A stretch of 64,000 bases of DNA, taken from DASSKA01 sp963839365. GTDB lineage: Bacteria > Actinomycetota > Actinomycetes > Propionibacteriales > Nocardioidaceae. Of this stretch, positions 52,831 through 61,463 are shown one piece after another. The stretch lies in contig CAWIUT010000001.1 of NCBI GenBank assembly GCA_963839365.1, positions 1,578,764 to 1,642,763 of the forward strand, given 5' to 3'. The translations under genes were made by a program, and so were the position numbers. Each line of letters starts with the position of its first letter. The stretch's first letter is position 1. Under the pieces are notes generated by a model. The model had not been told where the DNA came from and made no database searches. It was given only the letters and a program-made list of their open reading frames with translations.

Positions 52831-54090
52831 ATGCAGACCCAGATGCGGGTGTACCCCTACCGCTGGGTGGTCCTCGCCGCGTTCATGGCGGTGAACGTCG
52901 CGATCCAGATGCTGTGGATCAGCTACGCGCCGGTCACCGGAGCCGCCTCCCGCTACTACGGCGTCGGTCCGGTCGGGGTGGGGGCCTTCGCGATGGTCTT
53001 CATGATCGTCTACGTCCCGCTGTCGATCCCCGTCTCCTACCTGATCGACCGGCGCGGCCTGCGGCTCGCCTCCGGGTTCGGTGCGCTGCTGGCCGGGGTC
53101 GCCGGCATCGCCCGCGGGCTGGCCGGGGACCGGTACGCGGCCGCGATCGCCGCCACGGTGGCCGCCGCGATCGCCCAGCCGTTCCTGCTCAACGCGTGGA
53201 CCACGGTGTCCGCCCGGTGGTTCCCGCGCTCTCAGCGCGCGACCGCGGTCGGCCTGGTCACGTTGTCCAACCTCATCGGGATCGGGATCGGCATGGCGCT
53301 GACCCCGGTGCTGACCGGATCCCTCTCGCTGGGCCGGATCGAGCTCTTGTACGGCGCGGCCGCGCTCCTCGCCGGGCTGGTCTTCGTGCTCGTCGTACGA
53401 GACCGGCCGCCGACGCCGCCCGACGAGGAAGCCGCCGAGGACCGGGCGCTGGTGCTCGACGGTCTGCGCCACGCCCTGCGCGTGCGGCCGTTCCTGGCCT
53501 TCCTGGCGATGGCCTTCGTCGGCATGGGGGTGTTCAACGGGGTCTCGACCTGGGTGTTCGAGATCGTCCAGCCGCGCGGGTTCACCTCTTCGGACGCCGG
53601 GAACCTCGGCGCCCTGCTGCTGCTCGGGGGCGTGCTGGGGGCGGTGGTGCTGGCCGCGCTGTCGGACCGGTCGCGCCGGCGGGCGCCGTACCTCGCGCTG
53701 GCCTTCGGGGTGGGAGCGCCGGCGCTGTTCGTGCTGGCTCTGGCGAGCACCACCGCGGTGCTGCTCGCCTCTGCGTTCGTGCTCGGCTTCTTCCTGATCA
53801 GCGCCATGCCGATCGGCCTGCAGTACGTCGCCGAGGTCACCGCACCCACCCCGGAGGGCACCTCGAACGGACTGGTGCAGCTGGTGGGTCAGGCGTCGGT
53901 GGTGTTCGTGTACCTGATGGCGATGACCCGGACCTCAAGCGGCTCGTTCCTGCCCTCGCTGGCCGCCCTCGCCGTGCTCATGCTGCTCGCTGCCTTCGCC
54001 GCGCTGCGCCTGCCCGAGCCCGCGGGCCGTGCGCCCGCGGAAGACCGTGCGGTTGCGGCCGGGGACCGACCCGACGGCCGGGAGGGTTAG
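52831..54090 (+). CDS. MFS transporter, FLVCR-like group
   Basis: The 419-residue membrane protein has 12 predicted helices. The first, RWVVLAAFMAVNVAIQMLWI, and the SYLIDRRGLRLASGFGALLAG loop resemble the FLVCR/heme-exporter-like MFS group. A central hydrophilic loop (DRPPTPPDEEAAEDR) separates the halves, and the C-terminal tail is acidic and Arg-rich. The substrate is unknown. It is not obviously linked to the R-M genes, from which it is divergent, and is followed by 204 bases before the methyltransferase gene. Confidence 0.85.
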   Translation: MQTQMRVYPYRWVVLAAFMAVNVAIQMLWISYAPVTGAASRYYGVGPVGVGAFAMVFMIVYVPLSIPVSYLIDRRGLRLASGFGALLAGVAGIARGLAGDRYAAAIAATVAAAIAQPFLLNAWTTVSARWFPRSQRATAVGLVTLSNLIGIGIGMALTPVLTGSLSLGRIELLYGAAALLAGLVFVLVVRDRPPTPPDEEAAEDRALVLDGLRHALRVRPFLAFLAMAFVGMGVFNGVSTWVFEIVQPRGFTSSDAGNLGALLLLGGVLGAVVLAALSDRSRRRAPYLALAFGVGAPALFVLALASTTAVLLASAFVLGFFLISAMPIGLQYVAEVTAPTPEGTSNGLVQLVGQASVVFVYLMAMTRTSSGSFLPSLAALAVLMLLAAFAALRLPEPAGRAPAEDRAVAAGDRPDGREG

Positions 54091-54294
54091 CCAGCGGTCA
54101 GCCAGCGCGTCGCCCTGGCGGGCTCCCCACGCCCCGCGTGCGACCGGAGCTGAGGGGGTGTGGTGCGCGGGGGAGATCGCGGCTACCCTGCGAAGCCAGT
54201 CCCGCTGGTCGAAGCGCTGAGCGCTCTCACTGTCGGCTCGAGCTGTCGCCCCAGGGGGCTGGACCCATGCCGGTCTACACCCGCAGGGAGGACC

Positions 54295-55159
54295 ATGGCC
54301 TCGGACGGCCCGCTCCACAAGACGGACTTCGGCGCCATCTACGACCAGCCCGACCCACGGGCGTACTTCTCGAGCCTCGAGCCGTTCGACTACCTCATTC
54401 CCCAGCACGGCGCAGAGCTGTTCGCCGGCCTGTTGGCGGCCCGCGGAACAGCGCACTCGCATGAGCCACGGATCCTTGACGTCTGCTGCTCCTACGGGGT
54501 GGTGGCGACGTTGATGAAGACCGGGATGGACCTCGCTGCCGTCAACGCGCACTACCGCGAGGCCGCTGCGCAGGGGCTGACCCCCGAGCAGCTGGTCGAC
54601 GTGGACCGGCGTCTGCTGAAGGATCACCCGGGGCCCGGGAGGGCCACCTTCGTCGGGCTCGACGTGGCGCCGAACGCCATCGCCTACGCCCGCGCGACCG
54701 GCGCGCTCGACGCCGGGGTCGTCGAGAACCTCGAGGTCGACCCACCGTCTGCGGAGCTCGCCTCGCTGATGTCGGAGGTGGACCTGATCGTCACCACGGG
54801 TGGGGTCGGCTACGTGACGGAGCGGACCTTCGACCGGCTGCTCGACCTGGCTCCGGACACCGTTCTGGGTGGCCGCGTTCTGTCTGCGCACCTACGACTA
54901 CGGGCCCATCGTCGACACGCTGCGGGCGCACGGCCTTCGGACGGAGCGACTTCCACAGTCCTTCCCGCAGCGCCGGTTCACCGGCCCGGAGGAGCAGCAG
55001 TGGGCGTTGACCGAGCTGAGCAGGCGCCACGTGGACCCGAGTGGCAAGGAGGCTGACGGTCACTACCACGCCGACTTCTTCCTGTCGCGCCCGTCGAGCG
55101 AGGTGGAACGGCGGCCGCTCCGGCAGCTGCTGCCCGCGTGGCACGCGGCAGGTGCCTGA
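54295..55159 (+). pseudogene. Class I SAM methyltransferase, frameshifted
   Basis: The first frame (from ATG 54295, with CAGGGAGG upstream) encodes about 188 residues. They include ILDVCCSYGVVATLMKTG (a degenerate SAM motif I) and ATFVGLDVAPNAIAYARATG. Near 54860 the reading shifts; the second frame carries FWVAAFCLRTYDYGPIVDTL through to a stop at 55159, about 100 further residues that fit the same family. A two-base loss (or one-base gain) in GACACCGTTC explains the break. It could be a real mutation or a sequencing indel. It converges on the glycosyltransferase gene with no gap between stops. Substrate unknown. Confidence 0.72.
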
Positions 55160-56467
55160 CTAGCGCGCGAGTCCGACCCGCTCGATGATGTCCGCGCCTC
55201 GCGTCAGTCCGTCCCGGGCCCGGATCCTGGCGCCCATCTCGTCCATCCGCCGCCGCAGGACCGCGTCGGCCAGCAGCGTCTCCACCGCCTCGTTGAGCTG
55301 CTCGGGGCCGAGCTCGTAGGTCTTGAGCCGGATCCCGAACCCCAGCTCGTGCATGCGCTGCGCGTTGTCGTACTGGTCCCAGAACAGCGGCAGCAGCACC
55401 ATGGGCTTGCCGAAGTGCAGCGACTCGGTCGTGGTGTTGTTGCCGCCATGAGTGATCACCAGGTCCACCTGGGGAATCACCTTGGTCTGCGGCAGGGTCG
55501 GCTCGCCGACCATGTTGCCGGCCAGCGAGAGCTCGTCGGCCAACGGCCCCATGCTGACGATGAACCGGTGCGGGCTGCCGGCGAGCGCGTCGACCAGACG
55601 CTGCATGAGCGCGACGTCGGCGCCTCCGAGCGATCCGAGCGACACGTAGACCAGCGCCGACCCGTCCGGCCGGTCGGCGACGCGCGCCGGCAGCACGTAC
55701 TCGTCCTCGGTGCGACGCACGCTGGAGTCGATGCGGTGCCAGGACTTGTCCAGGGGGCGGTCGCCGACGTAGTCCGCTTCCTCGGGGTAGACGTAGATGT
55801 TCGCGGCGTTGTCCCGCGGCATGAACTCGAGGTAGGGCAACGCCCGCGCACCTCGAGAGACCACCCAGGCGTTGAACTGCTCCCACATGTCCTTGTGGGT
55901 CCGCTCGAACTCGGCGAGGAACGGTCCCCATGAGGCGGGGTCGTCCTGCGGCAGCCCGGACATCCGGGGCGGAATGCCGTCGCCGGGCAGCTCCAGCGGA
56001 TTGCACGAGACGATGCGGACGAACGCCCCCGCGCTGCTGGTGAGCGCAGGGAACAGCACCACGTTGTCCTCGACCAGCACGTCGGGCTGCACCTCGTCGA
56101 TGATCGCGCGCAGGGCCGGCTCGGCGTACATGGCGCCGTCGATGAGTGCCTGGTACGTCGGCTTGACGAAGGTCGTGAGCTGCTCCGTCGTGCTCTTTCG
56201 GAACTCGGGGGCGGTCTCGGCGACGAACTCGGTCCAGAACTGGCCGGCTGCCTCCTCGGTGGCGTCCGGGGCCGGCTCGGCAAGGTCGATGAGCCGCTCC
56301 TCGAACCCGAGCGGGGACAGCTTGCCCTGCCACGATCTCTCCGAGGCGAACACCACGCGGTGGCCGCGCTCGAGGAGGAGGGCGCCCAACCCGATGCACT
56401 GGTTCGTGGGGCCGTAGGCCGACTCCGGGAGGAACAGAACCGTCAGCCGGCGCGGGGCACCGCTCAT
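55160..56467 (-). CDS. MGT/UGT-type glycosyltransferase (GT1)
   Basis: The 435-residue enzyme has the GT-B fold of family 1: N-terminal RRLTVLFLPESAYGPTNQC with a GLGALLLERGHRVVFAS segment, and a C-terminal donor-binding signature. That signature includes VYVSLGSLGGAD, QVDLVITHGGNNTTTESLHFGKPMVLLPLFWDQYDNAQR and GFGIRLKT. It transfers a sugar from a nucleotide donor to a lipophilic or small-molecule acceptor, as in macrolide glycosyltransferases. The ATG overlaps the stop of the PotD-like gene by 4 bases, so translation is coupled. Acceptor unknown. Confidence 0.9.
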   Translation of the reverse strand: MSGAPRRLTVLFLPESAYGPTNQCIGLGALLLERGHRVVFASERSWQGKLSPLGFEERLIDLAEPAPDATEEAAGQFWTEFVAETAPEFRKSTTEQLTTFVKPTYQALIDGAMYAEPALRAIIDEVQPDVLVEDNVVLFPALTSSAGAFVRIVSCNPLELPGDGIPPRMSGLPQDDPASWGPFLAEFERTHKDMWEQFNAWVVSRGARALPYLEFMPRDNAANIYVYPEEADYVGDRPLDKSWHRIDSSVRRTEDEYVLPARVADRPDGSALVYVSLGSLGGADVALMQRLVDALAGSPHRFIVSMGPLADELSLAGNMVGEPTLPQTKVIPQVDLVITHGGNNTTTESLHFGKPMVLLPLFWDQYDNAQRMHELGFGIRLKTYELGPEQLNEAVETLLADAVLRRRMDEMGARIRARDGLTRGADIIERVGLAR

Positions 56468-57762
56468 GACTGGTAGATGGGACCGAAGATGTTGTTCCAG
56501 GTCTGGATCTCGTTGATCTTGAGGGTGCGCCCCGTCGAGACCTCGTTGTAGGTCTTGTCGGTGGGGAACACCGCGTAGCTGTCCGCGACCTGCCTGAGGT
56601 ACTTCGCGTCGCTGGGCTTCTTGGCCTGCTTGGCGTCCTGGAGCACCTTCTGCCTCGCGCTGGGCACCGGAGTGACGTAGTTGACCCACTCGGCGACCTC
56701 GGCGGCCTTGTCCGGCTGGTAGTAGTAGTCCATCAGCATCATCGCGTCGACCGGGTTCTGGGCGCCCTTGAGGATCACGAAGTTGTCGGTCCAGAGCAGG
56801 CCACCCTCCTTGGGGATCACGAACTTCAGCTTCGAGCCCGACAGGTTGCTCTGGAAGATGTCGCCCGACCACGCGTGGGCGATCCAGATGTCGCCGTTCA
56901 CCAAGGCCTTCACGTAGTCCTGCTCGTAGTACTTGCGCACGTTCGGCTTGACCTTCTCCAGCCAGGCGGCGGCCTTCTTCCAGTCCGAGGGGGTGGAGTT
57001 GGTGGCGTCGATGCCCAGCGCGAACATGCCGGCGTTGCCCAGCTCGCTGGCGTCGGCGAACATGCCGATCTTGCCCTTGTACTTGGGGTTGAGCAGGTCC
57101 TGGAAGCTGTTGATCTCCCCGCCGACCTTCTCCGGGTTGTAGGCGAGCCCGGTGAAGCCCGCCTGCCAGGGGATCGTGTACTTGTTGCCCGGGTCGTAGT
57201 CGGGGTTGCGGAACTTGGCGCCGGCGTACTTCTTGAAGTTGCTCAACCGGCTCTGGTCCAGCGGGATCAGGTAGTCCAGCTGCATCAGGTCGGTCAGGTA
57301 CTGGCCGTTGGTGATCACCGTGGTGTCGTAGCCGGTGTACTGCCCGGCCTGCAGGGTGGGCCGGATGGTGGCGAAGAAGGAGGCATCGTCCTGGATGGGT
57401 TCGCTGTAGTCGACCTTGATGCCGTACTGCTTCTCGAACTGGTTGATCGAGGGGTGGTTGCCCTTGCCGGCGGTGTCGATGTACAGCGGCCAGTTCGCCC
57501 AGTTGACCTGGCCGGTCTTCTTCTTGTCCTTCCAGTACGCCACGGCCGCGTCGGCGACCGCCTTGCTGCTGCTCGGGCTCGACCCGGCGCTGGGGGACTG
57601 GCCGGACACGCCGCACGCGGACAGCAGGCTGCCGGCGCCGACCGCGCCGGCCCCCATCCCCATCAGCCGGAGGAGGTCGCGGCGGCTGTGCCGGGACTGG
57701 GTGAGGCCTCGCAGCAGTGCGGGATCCACCTGCGGCGACTCGGGAGGGTGATTCGAAGACAT
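56464..57762 (-). CDS. Polyamine-type (PotD-like) ABC substrate-binding lipoprotein
   Basis: The 432-residue protein starts with a twin-arginine signal, SRHSRRDLLRLMGMGAG, merging into a lipobox LLSACG, so it is Tat-exported and anchored as a lipoprotein. The mature part has the PotD order: VNWANWPLYIDTAGKG, FEKQYGIKVDYSEPIQDDASFF, IWIAHAWSGDIFQSN and MDYYYQPDKAAEVAEWVNY. It binds a polyamine-like cation outside the membrane. No ATPase or permease genes lie beside it in this window. ATG at 57762 was chosen; a longer in-frame start exists but is unlikely. A glycosyltransferase follows by overlap. Confidence 0.93.
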   Translation of the reverse strand: MSSNHPPESPQVDPALLRGLTQSRHSRRDLLRLMGMGAGAVGAGSLLSACGVSGQSPSAGSSPSSSKAVADAAVAYWKDKKKTGQVNWANWPLYIDTAGKGNHPSINQFEKQYGIKVDYSEPIQDDASFFATIRPTLQAGQYTGYDTTVITNGQYLTDLMQLDYLIPLDQSRLSNFKKYAGAKFRNPDYDPGNKYTIPWQAGFTGLAYNPEKVGGEINSFQDLLNPKYKGKIGMFADASELGNAGMFALGIDATNSTPSDWKKAAAWLEKVKPNVRKYYEQDYVKALVNGDIWIAHAWSGDIFQSNLSGSKLKFVIPKEGGLLWTDNFVILKGAQNPVDAMMLMDYYYQPDKAAEVAEWVNYVTPVPSARQKVLQDAKQAKKPSDAKYLRQVADSYAVFPTDKTYNEVSTGRTLKINEIQTWNNIFGPIYQS

Positions 57763-57843
57763 CGGTTTCGCGTTCCCTTCGTGTTCAAGCCCGGCAGGCG
57801 ACAATTACAGCAGTGAGATGTGATGAGAGCAACAGAAACCGTC

Positions 57844-57860
57844 CATAAGTTCTCGCTATG
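57844..57860. promoter_or_regulatory. Possible LysR-type site (ATA-N9-TAT)
   Basis: CATA at 57844-57847 and TATG at 57857-57860 form a T-N11-A half-dyad between the divergent PotD-like and LysR genes. The match is short and weak. Confidence 0.25.
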
Positions 57861-57967
57861 GCACGTATTCCGTGGTTGGGCGGGGATGGCCTCTTCCCTC
57901 TCGTTGGGGCGTGCTGCCCCGGAGGCGGAAGGCGCCCGGCAGCGGTGCGGTGCGGCAGGATGTCGAC

Positions 57968-58882
57968 GTGCCCGAGCCGTCGTTCACCTTGGTCCAGCTG
58001 CGCTACTTCGCTGCGGCTGTGGAGCACGGCAGCATGACCAGGGCCTCGCGAGGCCTGATGGTCTCCCAGTCGGCCGTTTCGGCCGCGATCGCCCAGCTCG
58101 AGAAGGAGCTGGGGGTGCAGCTCCTTCTCCGCCAACATGCGAAGGGCCTGGTTCCCACCGCTGCGGGACGCGACTTCTACCAGGAGGTGCGCCGTTTCCT
58201 GACCCATGCCGCCGAGCTGGAGGAGACCGCGCGCAGTGCCGGTGCGGCCCTGGTGGGCCGGCTGACCGTGGGCTGCTTCGCGACGCTCGCGCCGTTCCAC
58301 CTGCCCGCGCTGCTCACCGAGTTCGAGCACCGCTACCCCGAGGTCCGGATTGGCATCGACGAGGCCGAGCACGGCCAGCTCAAGCAGGCCCTGCGGGAGG
58401 GATGCTGCGAGCTGGCCCTGATGTACGGCTACGACCTCGACGACGACATCGACCGGATCACCTTCGCCGAGTCGGTGCCCTACGTCATCGTCTCCGCCGA
58501 GCACCGGTTGGCCGGCAGCAAGCGGGTCTGGCTCCGTGAGCTGGCCGACGATCCGATGGTGCTCCTGGACCTGCCGCACACCACCGGCTACTTCACCTCG
58601 CTGGTCGGCTCGGTGGGCGTGCAGCCGCGGATCAGGTTCCGCAGCCCCGGCTACGAGACCGTCCGTTCCCTGGTGGCCCACGGTCTGGGATGGGGACTGT
58701 TGAACCAGCGCCCGCGGGAAGAGACGACGTACGACGGGAAGCGGGCTGTCGCGCTCGAGCTACGGGACAACCTGCCGGCCCTGGAGATCGTCGTCGCCTG
58801 GATGCGGGGAACCAGACTCACCCGACGGGCCCAGGCGTTCATCACCCTGGCCGGCCAGGGAGGGGCCGGCGGGGGGCAGTAG
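57968..58882 (+). CDS. LysR family transcriptional regulator
   Basis: The 304-residue protein begins SFTLVQLRYFAAAVEHGSMTRASRGLMVSQSAVSAAIAQLE, the LysR winged-helix, followed by a type 2 periplasmic-binding-like effector domain with TVGCFATLAPFHLPALL and GWGLLNQRPR. GTG at 57968 was chosen since an AGGA lies about 9 nt upstream and the N-terminus fits. It sits between the PotD-like gene (divergent) and the flavin monooxygenase operon (same strand), so it probably senses a substrate and controls one or both. Confidence 0.92.
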   Translation: MPEPSFTLVQLRYFAAAVEHGSMTRASRGLMVSQSAVSAAIAQLEKELGVQLLLRQHAKGLVPTAAGRDFYQEVRRFLTHAAELEETARSAGAALVGRLTVGCFATLAPFHLPALLTEFEHRYPEVRIGIDEAEHGQLKQALREGCCELALMYGYDLDDDIDRITFAESVPYVIVSAEHRLAGSKRVWLRELADDPMVLLDLPHTTGYFTSLVGSVGVQPRIRFRSPGYETVRSLVAHGLGWGLLNQRPREETTYDGKRAVALELRDNLPALEIVVAWMRGTRLTRRAQAFITLAGQGGAGGGQ

Positions 58883-58933
58883 ACCTCGGCTGCGGCGGTG
58901 CATCACGGACACGGCTATCGCGCAATCAGATGC

Positions 58934-58956
58934 CCAACAACAACATCATCTGTTGG
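58934..58956. promoter_or_regulatory. Inverted repeat upstream of the monooxygenase operon
   Basis: CCAACA (58934-58939) and TGTTGG (58951-58956) are separated by 11 bases in an AT-rich patch 85 bases before the operon start. It could bind the LysR protein or another dimeric regulator. Confidence 0.45.
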
Positions 58957-59041
58957 ACAGAAGGCTCTGAGCAGGTGACGATTCCTGTGCGGCAGCCGCC
59001 CAGCCACCCATGCGGACACTGCCGTCGGACTGGAGGTCGGG

Positions 59042-60361
59042 ATGTCGAGCGAAGAGGTCGAAGTCGTCGTCGTCGGCGGGGGGCAGGCCGGCCTGGCGAT
59101 GAGCGAGCATCTGGGCCGGTGCGGCGTGCAGCACCTCGTGCTGGAGAGGCACCGCATCGCCGAGCGGTGGCGCTCCGAGCGGTGGGAGTCCCTGGTGGCG
59201 AACGGACCTGCCTGGCACGACCGCTTTCCCGGCCTGGAGTTCCTCGACGTCGACCCCGATGGGTTCGCCTCCAAGGAGCAGGTCGCGGACTACTTCGTCG
59301 CCTACGCGGAGAAGATCGGTGCACCGATCCGGTGCGGTGTCGAAGTCACGTCGGTCGAACGGAAGGTCGGCCGACCCGGCTTCCACGTGGAGACGACCGA
59401 GGGGGCCATCGACGCTCGGTTCGTCGTCGCCGCGACCGGGCCGTTCCAGCTGCCCGTCATTCCGACGATCGTGCCCGACGGTGGGGTGCCGCTGCAGGTG
59501 CACTCCAGCGCCTACCGCAGTCCCGAGCAGCTGCCCGCCGGCGCCGTCCTCGTGGTGGGGGCCGGGTCGTCGGGTGTGCAGATCGCCGACGAGCTCCGGC
59601 AGTCGGGCCGGTGCGTGTACCTCTCCGTCGGCCCCCACGACCGGCCTCCGCGAAGCTATCGGGGGCGTGACTTCGTCTGGTGGCTGGGAGTTCTCGGCAA
59701 GTGGGACGCCGAGACTCCCCCTGAGGGTGCGGAGCACGTCACCATCGCGGTCAGTGGTGCCTACGGCGGCCACACCGTCGACTTCCGTGATCTGGCTGCC
59801 GGCGGCGTCCACCTGGTGGGGCGGACCGCTTCGTTCGACAACGGCACGCTGCGGTTCTCGCCGGACCTGGCCGAGAACATCGCCAATGGCGACGCCAACT
59901 ATCTGTCGCTGCTCGACGAGGCCGACGCCTACGCCGCGCGTAACGGCCTCGACCTCCCCGAGGAACCGCAAGCGCGCGTCTTCGGTCCAGAGCCCGGCTG
60001 CGTGAGCCATCCTCTGCTCGAGCTCGACCTCGCCGACGCCGGCGTCACCACCATCGTCTGGGCGACCGGCTTCGCCACCGACTTCAGCTGGCTCCGGGTC
60101 GATGCGTTCGACGAGGACGGCAGTCCGAAGCACAGGCGGGGCGTGTCGTCAGAGCCCGGCGTCTACTTCCTCGGACTGCCGTGGCTGTCCCGGCGCGGGT
60201 CGAGCTTCATCTGGGGGGTGTGGCACGACGCCAGGCACGTCGCCGACCACATCATGACCCAGCGCGGCTACCTGTCCTACAAGACCAACCACGCGTCGAG
60301 CAGGCCCGACGTCCGCTCGGCCAACAACCCGTCGGACAAGATGCTGGAGAACGCACGTTGA
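59042..60361 (+). CDS. Flavin-containing monooxygenase, CzcO-like
   Basis: The 439-residue FAD/NAD(P)H enzyme has GGGQAGLAMSEHL near residues 12-24 for FAD. VVVGAGSSGVQIADEL near 175 binds NADPH, and the WATGFATDFSWLRVDAF end segment is typical of CzcO-like monooxygenases. It should hydroxylate or oxidise a nucleophilic N, S or ketone compound. GGAGGT lies just upstream of the ATG. It is the first gene of a four-gene operon; its TGA overlaps the TTG start of the RidA gene. Confidence 0.9.
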   Translation: MSSEEVEVVVVGGGQAGLAMSEHLGRCGVQHLVLERHRIAERWRSERWESLVANGPAWHDRFPGLEFLDVDPDGFASKEQVADYFVAYAEKIGAPIRCGVEVTSVERKVGRPGFHVETTEGAIDARFVVAATGPFQLPVIPTIVPDGGVPLQVHSSAYRSPEQLPAGAVLVVGAGSSGVQIADELRQSGRCVYLSVGPHDRPPRSYRGRDFVWWLGVLGKWDAETPPEGAEHVTIAVSGAYGGHTVDFRDLAAGGVHLVGRTASFDNGTLRFSPDLAENIANGDANYLSLLDEADAYAARNGLDLPEEPQARVFGPEPGCVSHPLLELDLADAGVTTIVWATGFATDFSWLRVDAFDEDGSPKHRRGVSSEPGVYFLGLPWLSRRGSSFIWGVWHDARHVADHIMTQRGYLSYKTNHASSRPDVRSANNPSDKMLENAR

Positions 60362-60798
60362 ACTCCCCGATCGTCGCTGGTGGACACACCCGGATCCGCC
60401 CTTTCAACACCCGGGACACCTACCCCGAGCAGAACCTCGACAACGACCTGTGCCAGGCCGTCGTCGCGGGCAACACCGTGTACGTCCGCGGTCAGATCGG
60501 TCAGGACCTCGACACCAGCGAGTCCGTCGGGATCGGCGACGTCGCGCAACAGACCGAGCGTGCGATGGGCAACATCGACGTGCTGCTCAAGGAAGCCGGC
60601 AGCCGGATGGAGCACCTGGTCAAGCTGACGATCTACATCGTCGACCCGCGCTACCGCGAGGCCGTCTACCGCACCATCGGTCGCTGGACCTGCGGGGTCC
60701 ACCCGATCTCGACCGGTCTCGTGGTCTCCGCGCTGGCCCGGCCCGAGTGGCTGGTGGAGATCGACGCGATCGCGGTCATCCCGGAGGTCGAGCAGTGA
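60358..60798 (+). CDS. RidA/YjgF/UK114 family protein
   Basis: The 146-residue protein has the RidA fold markers: PFNTRDTYPEQNLDNDLCQAV, VYVRGQIGQDLD and YIVDPRYREAVYRTI. The substrate loop follows as STGLVVSALARPEWLVEIDAIAVIP, with the conserved Arg. RidA proteins hydrolyse reactive enamine/imine or carbamate intermediates, as RutC does in uracil breakdown. The TTG start overlaps the monooxygenase stop by 4 bases; the C-terminal TGA overlaps the next GTG by 4 bases. This tight coupling implies it processes the monooxygenase product. Confidence 0.88.
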   Translation: MNSPIVAGGHTRIRPFNTRDTYPEQNLDNDLCQAVVAGNTVYVRGQIGQDLDTSESVGIGDVAQQTERAMGNIDVLLKEAGSRMEHLVKLTIYIVDPRYREAVYRTIGRWTCGVHPISTGLVVSALARPEWLVEIDAIAVIPEVEQ

Positions 60799-61463
60799 CG
60801 TTCTCGGTCCTGGCCACCGACGGGCACGGCGCCGTCGGGCTGGCCGTCACGTCCTCCAGCCCTGCTGTGGCCGCCCGCTGCATCCATCTGCGGGCGGGGG
60901 TGGGTGGCGCCGCGTCCCAGAACGTCACCGACCCACGCCTGGGGTCCGAGCTGCTCGACGAGCTGGAGCGGGGGGTCGACCCACAGCAGGCCCTCGACAA
61001 CCTGGTCGGCCGGCGACCGCTGGTCGAGCACCGCCAGCTCACCGTGCTGGACACCCACGGGAAGGCCGCGGCGCACTCCGGCAGTGGGTCGCTCGGCGTG
61101 CACCATCACCGCGTCGGCGCCGGTGTGGTCGCGGCCGGCAACCTGCTCACCGGCCCGCAGGTGGTCGACGCGGTGGTCGAGGCCTTCGAGGCGGCCTTCG
61201 GTGAGCTCGAGCAGCGGCTCCTGGTCGCTCTGGAGGCCGGGCTCGCCGCCGGGGGTGAGGCCGGTCCGCTGCGCTCTGCCGGTCTGGCCGTCGTGCGCAG
61301 GGTGCCGTGGCGCGAGACCGACCTGCGGGTGGACTGGCACGACGAACCGATCGCCGAGCTCGCCCGGCTGCTCGAGATCTGGCTGCCTCAGCGTGACGAC
61401 TACGTGACCCGTGCGCTCGACCCGTCGGTGGCGCCGTCGTACGGCGTGCCCGGAGACGAGTGA
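60795..61463 (+). CDS. DUF1028 family Ntn-hydrolase-like protein
   Basis: The 222-residue protein has the DUF1028 N-terminus TFSVLATDGHGAVGLAVTSSSPAVAARC, a QNVTDPRLG motif, and the WHDEPIAELARLLEIWLPQRDDYVTRAL end. The family has an Ntn-hydrolase-type fold and often sits in catabolic clusters with RidA and M20 enzymes; no reaction is proven. Here the N-terminal Thr, right after the start Met, could be the Ntn nucleophile after Met removal. GTG overlaps the RidA stop; its TGA overlaps the next ATG by one base. Confidence 0.85.
   Translation: MTFSVLATDGHGAVGLAVTSSSPAVAARCIHLRAGVGGAASQNVTDPRLGSELLDELERGVDPQQALDNLVGRRPLVEHRQLTVLDTHGKAAAHSGSGSLGVHHHRVGAGVVAAGNLLTGPQVVDAVVEAFEAAFGELEQRLLVALEAGLAAGGEAGPLRSAGLAVVRRVPWRETDLRVDWHDEPIAELARLLEIWLPQRDDYVTRALDPSVAPSYGVPGDE

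Noticed and set aside
54869..55159. Separate small gene after the methyltransferase
   Set aside because: It has no ribosome-binding site and continues the methyltransferase sequence, so I treat it as the frameshifted C-terminus.
50667..57762. Mobile genetic element around the R-M and catabolic genes
   Set aside because: No integrase, transposase, terminal repeats or tRNA site was seen; composition is similar to the core.
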